In this document: positions 28,730 through 38,029 of the stretch, piece after piece | Layout of the letters: every line of letters starts with the position of its first letter | Numbering within the stretch: position 1 is the stretch's first letter | Source of the DNA: Pseudomonas costantinii | Lineage (GTDB): Bacteria > Pseudomonadota > Gammaproteobacteria > Pseudomonadales > Pseudomonadaceae | Length of the DNA: 64,000 nucleotides | Direction of reading: 5' to 3' | Assembly (NCBI RefSeq): GCF_001870435.1 | Contig: NZ_MDDR01000007.1 | Location: 310,001-374,000 of the forward strand | Position numbers and translations under genes: made by a program | The notes under the pieces: model-generated | Database searches by the model: none | What the model was told of the DNA's origin: nothing | What the model saw: the letters and a program-made list of their open reading frames with translations, nothing else

Positions 28730-29392
28730 TTATTGAGCCCGACTTAGCCAGGCCTGCAATTCGGAAAAATGATCAATCGTCAGCCTGGGCTCGTATTGCT
28801 GCAAGGCCTCGGCTGACTGGGCGCCATAGCTGACTGCCACGCTGTCCATGCCAGCGTTGCGCGCCATCATCAGGTCGAAGGAGGCATCGCCCACCATCAA
28901 CGCCTGGCGTGGAGCTACGCCACAATGCGCAAGAATCTGCTCCAGCATCAGGGGATGGGGCTTGCTGGCGGTTTCATCCGCAGCGCGGGTGATATCGAAA
29001 TAGTCTTCCCAACCATGGGCCTTGAGTACACGATCCAGGCCGCGACGGGCCTTGCCGGTAGCTACGGCCAGGTGATAACCCTCGGCGCGAAACGCTTCCA
29101 GGGATTGCCTTACGCCATCAAACAGCGGCGAAGGCTCAGCTTCCAACGCAATGTAGTGATCAGCGTAGTGCTGCCGAAACGCTATCAACTCTTCGTCGCC
29201 GATCTCCGGGTACAAGGTGCGGATCGCCTCAGGCAAGCCCAGGCCGATGATGCCCTTGACCGCATGGTCGCTGCACAGCTCGAAGCCCGAACGGGTCGAA
29301 GCCACGTGCATCGACTCAACAATCCGACCAATGGAGTTGGCCAGCGTCCCATCCCAATCAAAAATCAGCAGCTTGTAATCAAGGTGCGACAC
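28730..29392 (-). CDS. HAD-superfamily phosphatase (phosphoglycolate phosphatase-like)
   Basis: A 220-residue HAD hydrolase. Motif I is [10 protein letters not shown] with the nucleophilic Asp, motif II is [11 protein letters not shown], and motif IV is [16 protein letters not shown]. The start is GTG 29392, inside the end of rluC (14-bp overlap), so translation is coupled to it. This gene sits beside rluC in most pseudomonads, and the substrate is not known. Confidence 0.88.
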   Translation of the reverse strand: MSHLDYKLLIFDWDGTLANSIGRIVESMHVASTRSGFELCSDHAVKGIIGLGLPEAIRTLYPEIGDEELIAFRQHYADHYIALEAEPSPLFDGVRQSLEAFRAEGYHLAVATGKARRGLDRVLKAHGWEDYFDITRAADETASKPHPLMLEQILAHCGVAPRQALMVGDASFDLMMARNAGMDSVAVSYGAQSAEALQQYEPRLTIDHFSELQAWLSRAQ

Positions 29393-30338
29393 TCAAACGC
29401 TCCACGGTTTTGGCCCACATTTCATCGACCGGCGCCTGCAGCTTCAGTTCACCGCCATCAGGTAACGGCACTGTGAGCATGTAGGCATGCAAAAACAGGC
29501 GCTTGCCGCCCAGATCGCGAATCTCCTTGGAGAAATCCTCGTCGCCGTACTTGGTGTCGCCAGCAATGCAGTGACCTGCATGCAGGGTATGCACACGGAT
29601 CTGGTGGGTACGACCAGTAACCGGCTTGGCCTCAACCATGGTGGCGAAATCGCCGAAACGGCGCAGCACCTTGAACAAGGTCAGGGCTTCTTTGCCCTCC
29701 TCGTCCACTTCCACCATGCGCTCACCGGAACGCAGGTTGCTCTTCTGCAACGGCGCGCGGACGCTCTTGATGGAACTGGCCCAATTGCCACGCACCAGCG
29801 CCATGTAGCGCTTGTCCACGCCATCGCCACGCAGGGCGGTGTGCAGGTGACGCAACATGCTGCGCTTCTTGGCGATCATCAACAGGCCGGAAGTGTCACG
29901 GTCCAAGCGGTGAACCAACTCCAACTCCTTGGCATCCGGACGCAACTGACGAAAGGCTTCGATCACGCCAAAAGTCAGGCCGCTGCCGCCATGAACCGCA
30001 ATGCCGCAAGGCTTGTTGATCACAATCAGCTTGTTGTCTTCGAAGACAATCGACGCTTCAAGGCGTTGCAACAGGCCTTGGGCCAATGGCACGGGCTCAT
30101 CACGTTCAGGCACACGAACTGGCGGTACACGGACGATATCGCCCGCCTGCAGCTTGTACTCAGGCTTGATCCGGCCCTTGTTCACGCGCACTTCGCCTTT
30201 ACGCAAGATGCGGTAAATCAAGGTCTTGGGCACGCCTTTGAGCCTGGCCAGGAGAAAATTGTCGATGCGTTGGCCGGCATATTCCGGCGAGACCTCGAGC
30301 AGCTGGACGCTGGGGGTCTGGGGGGCGGTAGTCGTCAT
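29379..30338 (-). CDS. rluC: 23S rRNA pseudouridine synthase RluC
   Basis: Forms pseudouridine at 23S positions 955, 2504 and 2580 in E. coli. The 319-residue protein has an N-terminal S4 RNA-binding domain ([30 protein letters not shown]) and the catalytic motif [11 protein letters not shown] with the essential Asp. It is divergent from rne, the standard Pseudomonas arrangement. Confidence 0.94.
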   Translation of the reverse strand: MTTTAPQTPSVQLLEVSPEYAGQRIDNFLLARLKGVPKTLIYRILRKGEVRVNKGRIKPEYKLQAGDIVRVPPVRVPERDEPVPLAQGLLQRLEASIVFEDNKLIVINKPCGIAVHGGSGLTFGVIEAFRQLRPDAKELELVHRLDRDTSGLLMIAKKRSMLRHLHTALRGDGVDKRYMALVRGNWASSIKSVRAPLQKSNLRSGERMVEVDEEGKEALTLFKVLRRFGDFATMVEAKPVTGRTHQIRVHTLHAGHCIAGDTKYGDEDFSKEIRDLGGKRLFLHAYMLTVPLPDGGELKLQAPVDEMWAKTVERLSVAP

Positions 30339-31097
30339 GACGGCGATGATAACAATTTTTTATGGAATTGAAGCACTTAATCATTGCTGCTATAGTCGCG
30401 AACGCCGCCAAAAGCGGCCTGGACAGAGGACTTGCGGCAAACTGCCGGCCCTGACCATCGCAATTCATCAGGACGCGAGGCCGTCCTACGGGGCTTTCGC
30501 CACCTTGGAAGGCTCGAGATTGTAACAAGCGCAGGTGACATGAGGCCTGAAGCGAGTGCAGAAAGCAGAGTGAATACTCGCGTTCTGCGCCGATATTTAC
30601 GGCCAGTTCACAAAGTGCAGTCAGTCTTGAGCCAGACCATGGCGAATGCTTCGGAAACAACGCCTGTTAAGAGCTGAGTGAGAGCGCAGTCGCCCACACC
30701 TAGTCTTGTTTAGCCATGAGCGTGGACTCCCCATTGGAGAACACGGTAAATGCCAACCCGCTGCGGATTCTGCGCGCGGCAGCACCCGAATTATCAGGGA
30801 TACGTGTAGGGTGGAGATGCACAACCGTCGGACCGTGTAGCACTAGGCTTATATTTAGACGCTTCATCTCGTCCACAGTCGCCGGTTGATTCCTCCTCCT
30901 GACCTTAGCTTTTGTTGAAGTGGTGCCTTTGTCACCACCGCTAACAAGCAGGACGCGTCCGTCGCGATACCGGCCCAATTGGCTGGTTTTTGCTGGACAC
31001 TGGAGTGGCCAACCACTCTTGACGCACCTGACACCGACCGTGAGAAGTCGTGTGTGCCGAACGCCGTTTCCGGCAGCCCGGAAACCGACGGTACAAC
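30339..31097 (+). promoter_or_regulatory. Long rluC-rne intergenic region and rne 5' leader
   Basis: A stretch of 759 bp without a gene. It holds the divergent promoters and a long rne 5' untranslated region with several possible hairpins, including a CAAAAACCAGCCAATTGG-like fold near 30970-30995. In Gammaproteobacteria the rne leader lets RNase E autoregulate by cleaving its own mRNA, and a structured rne leader motif (rne-II) has been described for Pseudomonas. Small reading frames here have no convincing ribosome sites. Confidence 0.6.
31066..31085 (+). promoter_or_regulatory. Hairpin just upstream of the rne start
   Basis: GTTTCCGG pairs perfectly with CCGGAAAC around the loop CAGC, ending 12 nt before the rne ATG. 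The GGAAA that could serve as Shine-Dalgarno lies in the descending arm, so folding would limit initiation. Confidence 0.6.
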
Positions 31098-34000
31098 ATG
31101 AAAAGAATGCTGATTAACGCAACTCAACCCGAAGAGTTGCGTGTTGCACTGGTAGATGGCCAGCGCCTCTACGACCTGGACATCGAATCCGGTGCACGCG
31201 AGCAAAAAAAGGCCAACATCTATAAAGGCCGTATTACTCGCATCGAACCAAGCCTTGAGGCTGCCTTTGTCGATTTCGGCTCCGAGCGCCACGGCTTCCT
31301 GCCCCTCAAAGAAATCTCCCGCGAATACTTCAAGAAAGCCCCTGAAGGCCGCGTGAACATCAAGGACGTCCTGAGCGAAGGCCAGGAAGTTATCGTTCAG
31401 GTCGAAAAAGAAGAACGTGGCAACAAGGGCGCAGCCCTGACCACCTTCATCAGCCTGGCTGGCCGTTACCTGGTCCTGATGCCGAACAACCCACGTGCCG
31501 GCGGCATTTCCCGTCGCATCGAAGGCGAAGAACGCAACGAATTGCGTGAAGCGCTGAACGGCTTGATCGCACCTGCCGACATGGGCCTGATCGTTCGCAC
31601 TGCCGGCCTGGGCCGCAGCAGCGAAGAAATGCAGTGGGACCTCGATTACCTGCTGCAACTGTGGACCGCTATCAAAGAAGCGTCCCTGGATCGTTCCGCG
31701 CCGTTCCTGATCTATCAGGAAAGCAACGTGATCATCCGCGCCATCCGCGATTACCTGCGCCAGGACATCGGCGAAGTGCTGATCGACAGTGTTGAAGCCC
31801 AGGACGAAGCCCTGACTTTCATCCGTCAAGTGATGCCGCAGTACGCCAGCAAGATCAAGCTGTACGAAGACAGCGTTCCGCTGTTCAACCGTTTCCAGAT
31901 CGAAAGCCAGATCGAGACCGCCTTCCAGCGCGTGGTCGAACTGCCTTCCGGCGGCTCCATCGTGATCGACCCGACCGAAGCCCTGGTGTCCATCGACATC
32001 AACTCGGCGCGCGCCACCAAAGGCAGCGACATCGAAGAAACTGCCCTGCAGACCAACCTGGAAGCGGCTGAAGAAATCGCCCGCCAGCTGCGCCTGCGTG
32101 ACATCGGCGGCCTGATCGTGATCGACTTCATCGACATGACCCCAGCCAAGAACCAGCGCGCCGTGGAAGAAAAAGTCCGCGAATGCCTGGAAGCTGACCG
32201 TGCCCGCGTGCAAGTCGGCCGTATCTCGCGCTTCGGCCTGCTGGAAATGTCCCGTCAGCGCCTGCGCCCATCCCTGGGTGAAAGCAGCGGCATCGTCTGC
32301 CCGCGTTGCAACGGCACCGGCATCATCCGTGACGTTGAATCGCTGTCTTTGGCGATCCTGCGCCTGATCGAAGAAGAAGCACTGAAAGACCGTACCGCCG
32401 AAGTCCGCGCACAAGTGCCGATCCCGGTTGCCGCTTTCCTGCTCAACGAAAAACGCAACTCGATCACCAAGATCGAACTGCGCACCCGTGCCCGTATCGT
32501 CATCTTGCCGAACGATCACCTGGAAACGCCGCACTTCGAAGTGCAGCGCCTGCGTGATGACAGCCCGGAAGCCCACAACAACCAGTCCAGCTACGAAATC
32601 GCTGCTGCCGCTGCTGAAGTGGAAGAAGTCCAGCCGGCTGCCGCGACCCGCACACTGGTTCGCCAGGAAGCTGCCGTTAAAACCGCGCCGGCCCGTGCCA
32701 ACGCTCCAGTCCCGACTGAAGTTGCCGCTCCGGTTGCCGCTCCGGCCGCCCTGCCTGAGCCAAGCCTGTTCAAAGGCCTGGTGAAGTCGTTGGTGAGCCT
32801 GTTCGCGACTAAAGAAGAGCCTGTTGCTCCGGTAGTGGTTGAAAAACCGGCTACCGAGCGCCCGGCGCGTAACGAAGAGCGTCGCAACGGTCGCCAGCAG
32901 AGCCGTAACCGCAACGGTCGCCGTGACGAAGAGCGCAAGCCTCGCGAAGAACGTGCACCGCGTGAAGAACGCGCTCCACGTGAAGAGCGTGCGCCTCGCG
33001 AAGCCCGTGAAGAAACCCCGGCCGTAGCCCGTGAAGAACGTGCACCGCGCGAAGAGCGCGCACCACGTACTCCTCGCGCTCCGCGTGAAGATCGCAAGCC
33101 ACGTGGCGAACGCGAAGAACGTGTGCGTGAACTGCGCGAGCCACTGGACGCTGTGCCAGCCGTTGCTGCTGAAGCGACCACCGAAGAACGCCCGGCGCGC
33201 CAGCCGCGTGAAGAACGCGCACCACGTGAAGAGCGCCAACCGCGCCCACCGCGCGAAGAGCGTCAACCACGCGCTGAACAAGCCGCTGCCGACAGCGAAG
33301 AAGAAGTGCTGACTGGCGAAGAGCAACTGCAGGAAGATGGCCAGGACAACGCCGAAGGTGATCGTCCACGCCGCCGCTCCCGTGGCCAGCGTCGTCGCAG
33401 CAACCGTCGTGAGCGTCAACGTGATGCCAACGGCAATGTGATCGAAGGCTCGGAAGAGACCGGCGAACACGCTGAAGGCGCTACCGACGAACCAACGGGT
33501 GCCGAACTGGCTGCCGGCTTGGCCGTTACCGCTGCCGTTGCCAGCTCGGTCATCAGCGCGCCTGCGCAGGCCCAGGCTCACGAGCAGGCTGAGCGTGCTA
33601 CTGCTGCTGTCGTGGAAACCGCCGCTGTAGAAGCGCCAGTCGCCGACACTCCAGTGGTTGAAGCGCCGGTAGTTGAAGCAACTACTCCGATTGAAACCCC
33701 AGTGGTTCCGGAAGTGGAAGTAGCACCGGCTCGCGAAGCCCAACCAGAAGTGGAAGTGGCTGCTGTTGAGCCTGCTCCGGTGGCTGAGCCTCAGCCCGTG
33801 GTTGAAGCTGTTGTTGAAGCGCCGGTTGTCGAAGCCGCCCCGGTAGTGCGTGAAGTTCGCGAAGAACAGACTGCCTTCCAGTGGACCGCCGAGCCAGCCG
33901 CGCCGGTTGAAGCGCCAGCCCCTACCCCTGTGGTAGAAGAGGCGCCTGCACCGGTTGCCGAAGTGGTTGAAGCGGCCCCGGTTGTGGTTGCCGAGCCTGC

Positions 34001-34301
34001 ACCAGTGGTTGAAGCCCCTGTGGTTGCCGAAGTCGCCGCTCCAGTGGTTGAAGCTGAAGCCGCTCCTGCCAGCGCCCTGACCGAAAACGGTCGCGCGCCG
34101 AACGACCCACGTGAAGTGCGTCGCCGTCGCAAGGAAGCTGAGGCCGCTGCCGCTGCCGCCGCTGCTGCACCGGCCGTCGCTGAAGCCGTGGTTGAGCACA
34201 CTGCCCCAACCATCGACGAGAACCTGCGTTCCGTTGACGAAGTGGTAGAGCACACCCCAAAGGCCCTGGAAGCAGAGCACGAGCCTAAACCCCTCGTCTG
34301 A
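31098..34301 (+). CDS. rne: Ribonuclease E
   Basis: The endoribonuclease that organises the RNA degradosome, 1067 residues. [21 protein letters not shown] is the family N-terminus; the S1 RNA-binding domain spans about residues 36-120, the 5' sensor and DNase-I-like domains follow, and the zinc link VCPRCNGTG lies near residue 401. Beyond about residue 520 the protein is disordered: an Arg-rich region with repeats of EERAPR (about 610-735, RNA binding), then a long Glu/Ala/Pro/Val tail with APVVEA-type repeats. A short conserved [18 protein letters not shown] helix lies near the end. Degradosome partners would bind in this half. Confidence 0.95.
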   Translation: MKRMLINATQPEELRVALVDGQRLYDLDIESGAREQKKANIYKGRITRIEPSLEAAFVDFGSERHGFLPLKEISREYFKKAPEGRVNIKDVLSEGQEVIVQVEKEERGNKGAALTTFISLAGRYLVLMPNNPRAGGISRRIEGEERNELREALNGLIAPADMGLIVRTAGLGRSSEEMQWDLDYLLQLWTAIKEASLDRSAPFLIYQESNVIIRAIRDYLRQDIGEVLIDSVEAQDEALTFIRQVMPQYASKIKLYEDSVPLFNRFQIESQIETAFQRVVELPSGGSIVIDPTEALVSIDINSARATKGSDIEETALQTNLEAAEEIARQLRLRDIGGLIVIDFIDMTPAKNQRAVEEKVRECLEADRARVQVGRISRFGLLEMSRQRLRPSLGESSGIVCPRCNGTGIIRDVESLSLAILRLIEEEALKDRTAEVRAQVPIPVAAFLLNEKRNSITKIELRTRARIVILPNDHLETPHFEVQRLRDDSPEAHNNQSSYEIAAAAAEVEEVQPAAATRTLVRQEAAVKTAPARANAPVPTEVAAPVAAPAALPEPSLFKGLVKSLVSLFATKEEPVAPVVVEKPATERPARNEERRNGRQQSRNRNGRRDEERKPREERAPREERAPREERAPREAREETPAVAREERAPREERAPRTPRAPREDRKPRGEREERVRELREPLDAVPAVAAEATTEERPARQPREERAPREERQPRPPREERQPRAEQAAADSEEEVLTGEEQLQEDGQDNAEGDRPRRRSRGQRRRSNRRERQRDANGNVIEGSEETGEHAEGATDEPTGAELAAGLAVTAAVASSVISAPAQAQAHEQAERATAAVVETAAVEAPVADTPVVEAPVVEATTPIETPVVPEVEVAPAREAQPEVEVAAVEPAPVAEPQPVVEAVVEAPVVEAAPVVREVREEQTAFQWTAEPAAPVEAPAPTPVVEEAPAPVAEVVEAAPVVVAEPAPVVEAPVVAEVAAPVVEAEAAPASALTENGRAPNDPREVRRRRKEAEAAAAAAAAAPAVAEAVVEHTAPTIDENLRSVDEVVEHTPKALEAEHEPKPLV
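32930..33290 (+). repeat. Arg-rich tandem repeats inside rne
   Basis: Degenerate direct repeats of about 18-24 bp (core CGTGAAGAACGTGC) encode EERAPRE units in the C-terminal half of RNase E. They create long shadow reading frames on both strands and could support slippage-type length variation between strains. Confidence 0.75.
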
Positions 34302-34318
34302 TTCCATCAGCCACTAAA

Positions 34319-34351
34319 AGCCCCGCCTGAGTAATCAGGCGGGGCTTTTTT
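34319..34351 (+). terminator. rne terminator
   Basis: AGCCCCGCCTGA pairs perfectly with TCAGGCGGGGCT around GTAA, followed by five T, 18 bp after the rne stop. Confidence 0.93.
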
Positions 34352-34519
34352 ATGCCCGGACACATACGCTGTGATCAACATGAGCGTACGGCAGTTCGCC
34401 CTGAGCGCTATCCCAATTGGTCAGAATCCACGAACGGTCTATCCAGAAATCACGGGCTTATTTTTAAACCTGTGCTCCTGAGATTATGCGGCACCTCTTC
34501 ACAACAAGGAGTGACCCGC

Positions 34520-35293
34520 ATGACAGACCATTCGATCAAAGGCAAAGTCGTTCTTATCGCCGGTGGAGCAAAAAATATGGGCGGGCTGATCGCTCGCGAC
34601 CTGGCACAGCACGGCGCCAAAGCGATAGTGATCCACTACAACAGCGCATCAAGCAAAAACGACGCAGATGCGACCGTTGCTGCGATCAAGGCTTTGGGTG
34701 CAGAAGCGGTATCCTTTCAAGCGGACTTGACCTCAACCGGTGCCGTCGAAAAGCTGTTCTCCGATGCCGTAGCCGCGGTAGGCAAGCCCGATATTGCAAT
34801 CAATACCGTCGGCAAAGTCCTGAAAAAACCGATGTCCGAAATAAGCGAGAAAGAGTACGACGACATGATGGCCGTCAACGCCAAATCGGCATTTTTCTTC
34901 ATCAAGGAAGCCGGTAAACACCTCAACGACGGCGGCAAGATTTGCTCTATCGTCACGTCCTTGCTCGGTGCCTTTACACCCTTCTATGCGGCCTATGCAG
35001 GCTCAAAAGCCCCTGTCGAACACTTTACGCGGGCCGCCTCGAAGGAGCTTGGCGAGCGAGGGATCTCCGTAACGGCGGTAGGCCCAGGTCCCATGGATAC
35101 GCCGTTCTTCTATCCGGCCGAAGGCGCCGATGCGGTCAGTTACCATAAAACCGCCGCCGCACTGTCGTCGTTCTCCCACACAGGCCTTACCGACATCCAG
35201 GATGTCATTCCCTTTATTCGCCACCTGGTCAGTGACGGCTGGTGGATTACCGGCCAAACAATTCTGATCAACGGCGGTTACACCACCAAGTAA
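34520..35293 (+). CDS. SDR-family oxidoreductase
   Basis: A short-chain dehydrogenase of 257 residues. The start is ATG 34520, preceded by AAGGAG at ideal spacing. The cofactor loop is atypical (AGGAKNMGGLIARDL instead of TGxxxGIG). The NTVGK segment replaces the usual NNAG, and the active-site tyrosine lies in FYAAYAGSKAP (Y-x-x-x-K shifted to YAGSK). It ends GGYTTK. Its substrate is unknown. The LysR gene 215 bp downstream, on the same strand, may control it. Slightly lower GC than the neighbours suggests a more recent arrival. Confidence 0.8.
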   Translation: MTDHSIKGKVVLIAGGAKNMGGLIARDLAQHGAKAIVIHYNSASSKNDADATVAAIKALGAEAVSFQADLTSTGAVEKLFSDAVAAVGKPDIAINTVGKVLKKPMSEISEKEYDDMMAVNAKSAFFFIKEAGKHLNDGGKICSIVTSLLGAFTPFYAAYAGSKAPVEHFTRAASKELGERGISVTAVGPGPMDTPFFYPAEGADAVSYHKTAAALSSFSHTGLTDIQDVIPFIRHLVSDGWWITGQTILINGGYTTK

Positions 35294-35508
35294 TCTGCAA
35301 CGTGGAGAGCTGCCCACTGCTTTATCAGTATTTGCGCTGCCCGCCTTGGCAGCTTCTATGCTGATCCAGTTATTTCGATAATTTGCCGGCATCTTCGCGA
35401 CATTGGAGCCCGTTGCCTACATGGCAAACTTGCGTGTACAGGCAACCCCGGGCGAAACATCCCGGCGAGACGGTAAAGCATTGAAGCGCAAACCTCGGTA
35501 GCCACAGT

Positions 35509-36414
35509 ATGGAAAAGTTCGAGCAGTACCGTGTATTCGTACAAGTCGCTGAAATGGAGAGCTTCATCAAGGCCGCTCGGGTTCTCCAACTACCGAGGGC
35601 CACAGTGTCGGCGGCCATTCAGCAATTGGAATTGAGTGTCGGCACTCGGCTCCTGCACCGAACGACGCGTAAGGTATGCCTGACGGCGGACGGCACTCGA
35701 CTGCTGGAACGTACCCGACAACTACTGGCTGATATCAGTGAAGTAGATCAACTGTTCCACACCCATCAGACCCAGGTCGCGGGACGTCTGGACGTTGATG
35801 TTCCCAGCCGCATTGCGCGTCGATTGATCGTACCCGCACTCCCAGACTTTTTGAGGGATTACCCCGCGTTACAACTCGCCCTGGGCTCCACCGACCGGGC
35901 GATAGATCTGATCGAAGAACGTGTCGACTGTGTCGTCAGATTTGGAACCCCACACACCAGCAGCTTGGTGGTCAGGCCTCTGGGGCGGGTTGCCCTCATC
36001 AACTGTGCGAGTCCTGGCTACCTGGCGACGCATGGCACCCCTGAACACCCAAACGAGTTAACCAAAGGCCACGTAGCGGTCGGCTATGCGCCTGGTATTT
36101 CGGGTGCTGAGCTGCCATGGCAGTACATGCAGAACGGCATCGAAAAAACGCAAGTCCTGCCCGCTGACGTGATTGTGAACAACGCAGAAAACTACATCGC
36201 TTGCTGCTGTGCCGGGCTGGGTTTGATTCAGGTTCCCAGGTTCGATGTACAACACTTGATCAACGTAGGCGTGTTGGTAGAGGTAATGCCGAGGTATCGT
36301 CCGGCACCTATGGAGGTCTCGGTGCTCTATCCGGACCGCCGTCAGCGCTCCCGGCGCCTCAGCGTATTCATAGAGTGGCTTGGCACATTGATGTCACCTT
36401 ATTTTGAGAAATGA
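35509..36414 (+). CDS. LysR-family transcriptional regulator
   Basis: A 301-residue regulator. The N-terminal helix-turn-helix is FVQVAEMESFIKAARVLQLPRATVSAAIQQLE (residues ~8-40), followed by the LysR substrate-binding domain (GRLDVDVPSRIARRLIVPALPDFLRDYPALQLALG). It belongs to the large group that regulates a neighbouring oxidoreductase; here the likely target is the SDR gene upstream, although the two are not divergent. Confidence 0.87.
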   Translation: MEKFEQYRVFVQVAEMESFIKAARVLQLPRATVSAAIQQLELSVGTRLLHRTTRKVCLTADGTRLLERTRQLLADISEVDQLFHTHQTQVAGRLDVDVPSRIARRLIVPALPDFLRDYPALQLALGSTDRAIDLIEERVDCVVRFGTPHTSSLVVRPLGRVALINCASPGYLATHGTPEHPNELTKGHVAVGYAPGISGAELPWQYMQNGIEKTQVLPADVIVNNAENYIACCCAGLGLIQVPRFDVQHLINVGVLVEVMPRYRPAPMEVSVLYPDRRQRSRRLSVFIEWLGTLMSPYFEK

Positions 36415-36458
36415 CGCAGCCATGCGGCGCTCTTGAGTTTTCGCGAGCACGTCCACTC

Positions 36459-37046
36459 CTACAGGTTGAAGCTCAATGACTGCGGCACATCCACGTCCCA
36501 TAAAACGCCAGGATCATCCACCTGCACTTCCCTTAAGGCAGCATTCGTAAACAACGGCCTGGCCCCACGGTCGCCCGTCAACGTCATCAAGGCAGGGCCG
36601 AACGCCCGACCGAACGCAACAGGGTGCCCATACTCGCCGGCATGCACCGGCACGTGAATGCCCTCGACCTCTAGCCCCTCCATCACTTGCGTGATGCTCG
36701 ACGGACGAATAAACGGCATATCCCCCAGCAACACCAGCCAACCCTGCGCCGAGGCACTGACCGCAACGGCCGCAGCAATACTGTCGCCCATGCCAGCCGA
36801 ATGCAGCAGCAACACTTCACAGCCATGCACTTGCGCCAGGCGAATGACCTCGACCCGACCTGGTGAGGTCACCAACCAACGCTGAGTTACGCTCTCAGGC
36901 AAGTTCAACAGCACCTGCTCGATCACCGGCCGCACCACGCCATCCCGGCCGACGCAATCAGCCAGCAATTTGTCTTTGTCTGCCCCCGCCTCGGCCCGAA
37001 AACGACTGCCCTGCCCTGCTGCCAGCACAATCGCCGCAACGGTCAC
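36459..37046 (-). CDS. MobA-like nucleotidyltransferase (molybdenum cofactor cytidylyltransferase MocA type)
   Basis: Transfers a nucleotide to molybdopterin so that it fits a molybdenum hydroxylase. The 195-residue protein begins with the NTP-transferase loop AAIVLAAGQGSRFR and has LLGDMPFIRPSSI. It starts at GTG 37046, overlapping the xdhC stop in a GTGA arrangement. The operon context (2Fe-2S subunit, Mo subunit, XdhC) points to maturation of that enzyme, which usually uses the cytosine dinucleotide form. Confidence 0.85.
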   Translation of the reverse strand: MTVAAIVLAAGQGSRFRAEAGADKDKLLADCVGRDGVVRPVIEQVLLNLPESVTQRWLVTSPGRVEVIRLAQVHGCEVLLLHSAGMGDSIAAAVAVSASAQGWLVLLGDMPFIRPSSITQVMEGLEVEGIHVPVHAGEYGHPVAFGRAFGPALMTLTGDRGARPLFTNAALREVQVDDPGVLWDVDVPQSLSFNL

Positions 37047-38029
37047 TCGGCCACCACCGGCAATGGCTTTTTCTGCATCGGTGCCACGCCGTTCTTGATC
37101 GCGACAATTTCAGCCATCAGCGACAGTGCAATTTCCGCAGGCGTATGGCTGCCGATATGCAAACCAATCGGCCCATGCAAACGCGCAATCGCCTCTGCCG
37201 ACAAACCCAGCGCCGCCATGGTCTCCCGACGCTTGTGGCTATTGACCCGCGAACCAAGGGCGCCAATGTAGAACGCCGAAGAATTCAACGCCGTCAGCAA
37301 TGCCATATCGTCCAGACGTGGATCGTGGGTCAGGCAGACGATGGCCGTGCGTTCATCAGTCTGAATATTCAGCACCGCCTCATCCGGCATGCCCGGCACA
37401 AAGCGGCCGTGCTGCTCTTCCCAGCCGTAGACGAACTCTTCGCGCGGATCGCAGATCAGCACCTCGAAATCCAGCAACCGCGCCATTTCCGCCACATAGC
37501 GCGACAACTGCCCGGCACCGATCAACAGCAGACGCCAGCGTGGGCCGTAGATGGCTCGCAGGCGTTCGTCATCGAAGGTCACGACATCGGTCTTGCTCGC
37601 ACCGCTCAAGGTCACTTCACCGGTGGCCAGGTTCAGCTCCCGCGCGACAATCTGGTGATCCTCACAACGTGCCAGCAGTTGCGAGACCCACTCCCAGTCG
37701 CCCACACGCTCTTCGGTCAGGCGCAACGTACCGCCGCAAGGCAGGCCAAAACGCGCCGCTTCATCGCGTGTAACGCCGTAGGTCACCAACTGCACTGGTG
37801 GCCCGTCATCGGCCAAGCGCCCATCCTGCAAGCGCGCAATCAAATCATCCTCGATGCAGCCGCCGGACACCGACCCAATCACCACGCCATCGCCACGTAA
37901 CGCCAACATCGCCCCCGGCGGACGCGGCGCGCTGCCCCAGGTCTGGACCACGCTGTACAACACCACCCGTTGCCCGGCGCGGCGCCATTCGAGCACGCTG
38001 CGCAGGACATTCAGATCCACACTGTCCAT
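37043..38029 (-). CDS. XdhC-family molybdoenzyme maturation factor
   Basis: A protein of 328 residues that inserts sulfurated molybdenum cofactor into hydroxylases. The N-terminal XdhC/CoxI domain is visible (RSVLEWRRAGQRVVLYSVVQTWGSAPRPPGAML, GSVSGGCIED), and the C-terminal half carries a Rossmann segment RLLLIGAGQLSRYVAEMARLLDFEVLICDPR. Its start shares one base with the stop of the Mo subunit gene, so it is translationally coupled to the enzyme it serves. Confidence 0.9.
   Translation of the reverse strand: MDSVDLNVLRSVLEWRRAGQRVVLYSVVQTWGSAPRPPGAMLALRGDGVVIGSVSGGCIEDDLIARLQDGRLADDGPPVQLVTYGVTRDEAARFGLPCGGTLRLTEERVGDWEWVSQLLARCEDHQIVARELNLATGEVTLSGASKTDVVTFDDERLRAIYGPRWRLLLIGAGQLSRYVAEMARLLDFEVLICDPREEFVYGWEEQHGRFVPGMPDEAVLNIQTDERTAIVCLTHDPRLDDMALLTALNSSAFYIGALGSRVNSHKRRETMAALGLSAEAIARLHGPIGLHIGSHTPAEIALSLMAEIVAIKNGVAPMQKKPLPVVAE

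Noticed and set aside
30432..30677. Small plus-strand reading frame in the rne leader
   Set aside because: No Shine-Dalgarno, no conservation evidence; sits in a region expected to be structured leader.
32930..33290. CRISPR-like spaced repeats
   Set aside because: Repeats are in frame within rne, encode EERAPR units, vary in sequence, and have no unique spacers.
30864..34307. Minus-strand open frame of 1147 codons across rne
   Set aside because: It is the antisense shadow of the repetitive, GC-rich rne coding sequence. It has a biased, low-complexity translation (Phe/Gly/Arg-rich), no ribosome site, and no domain.
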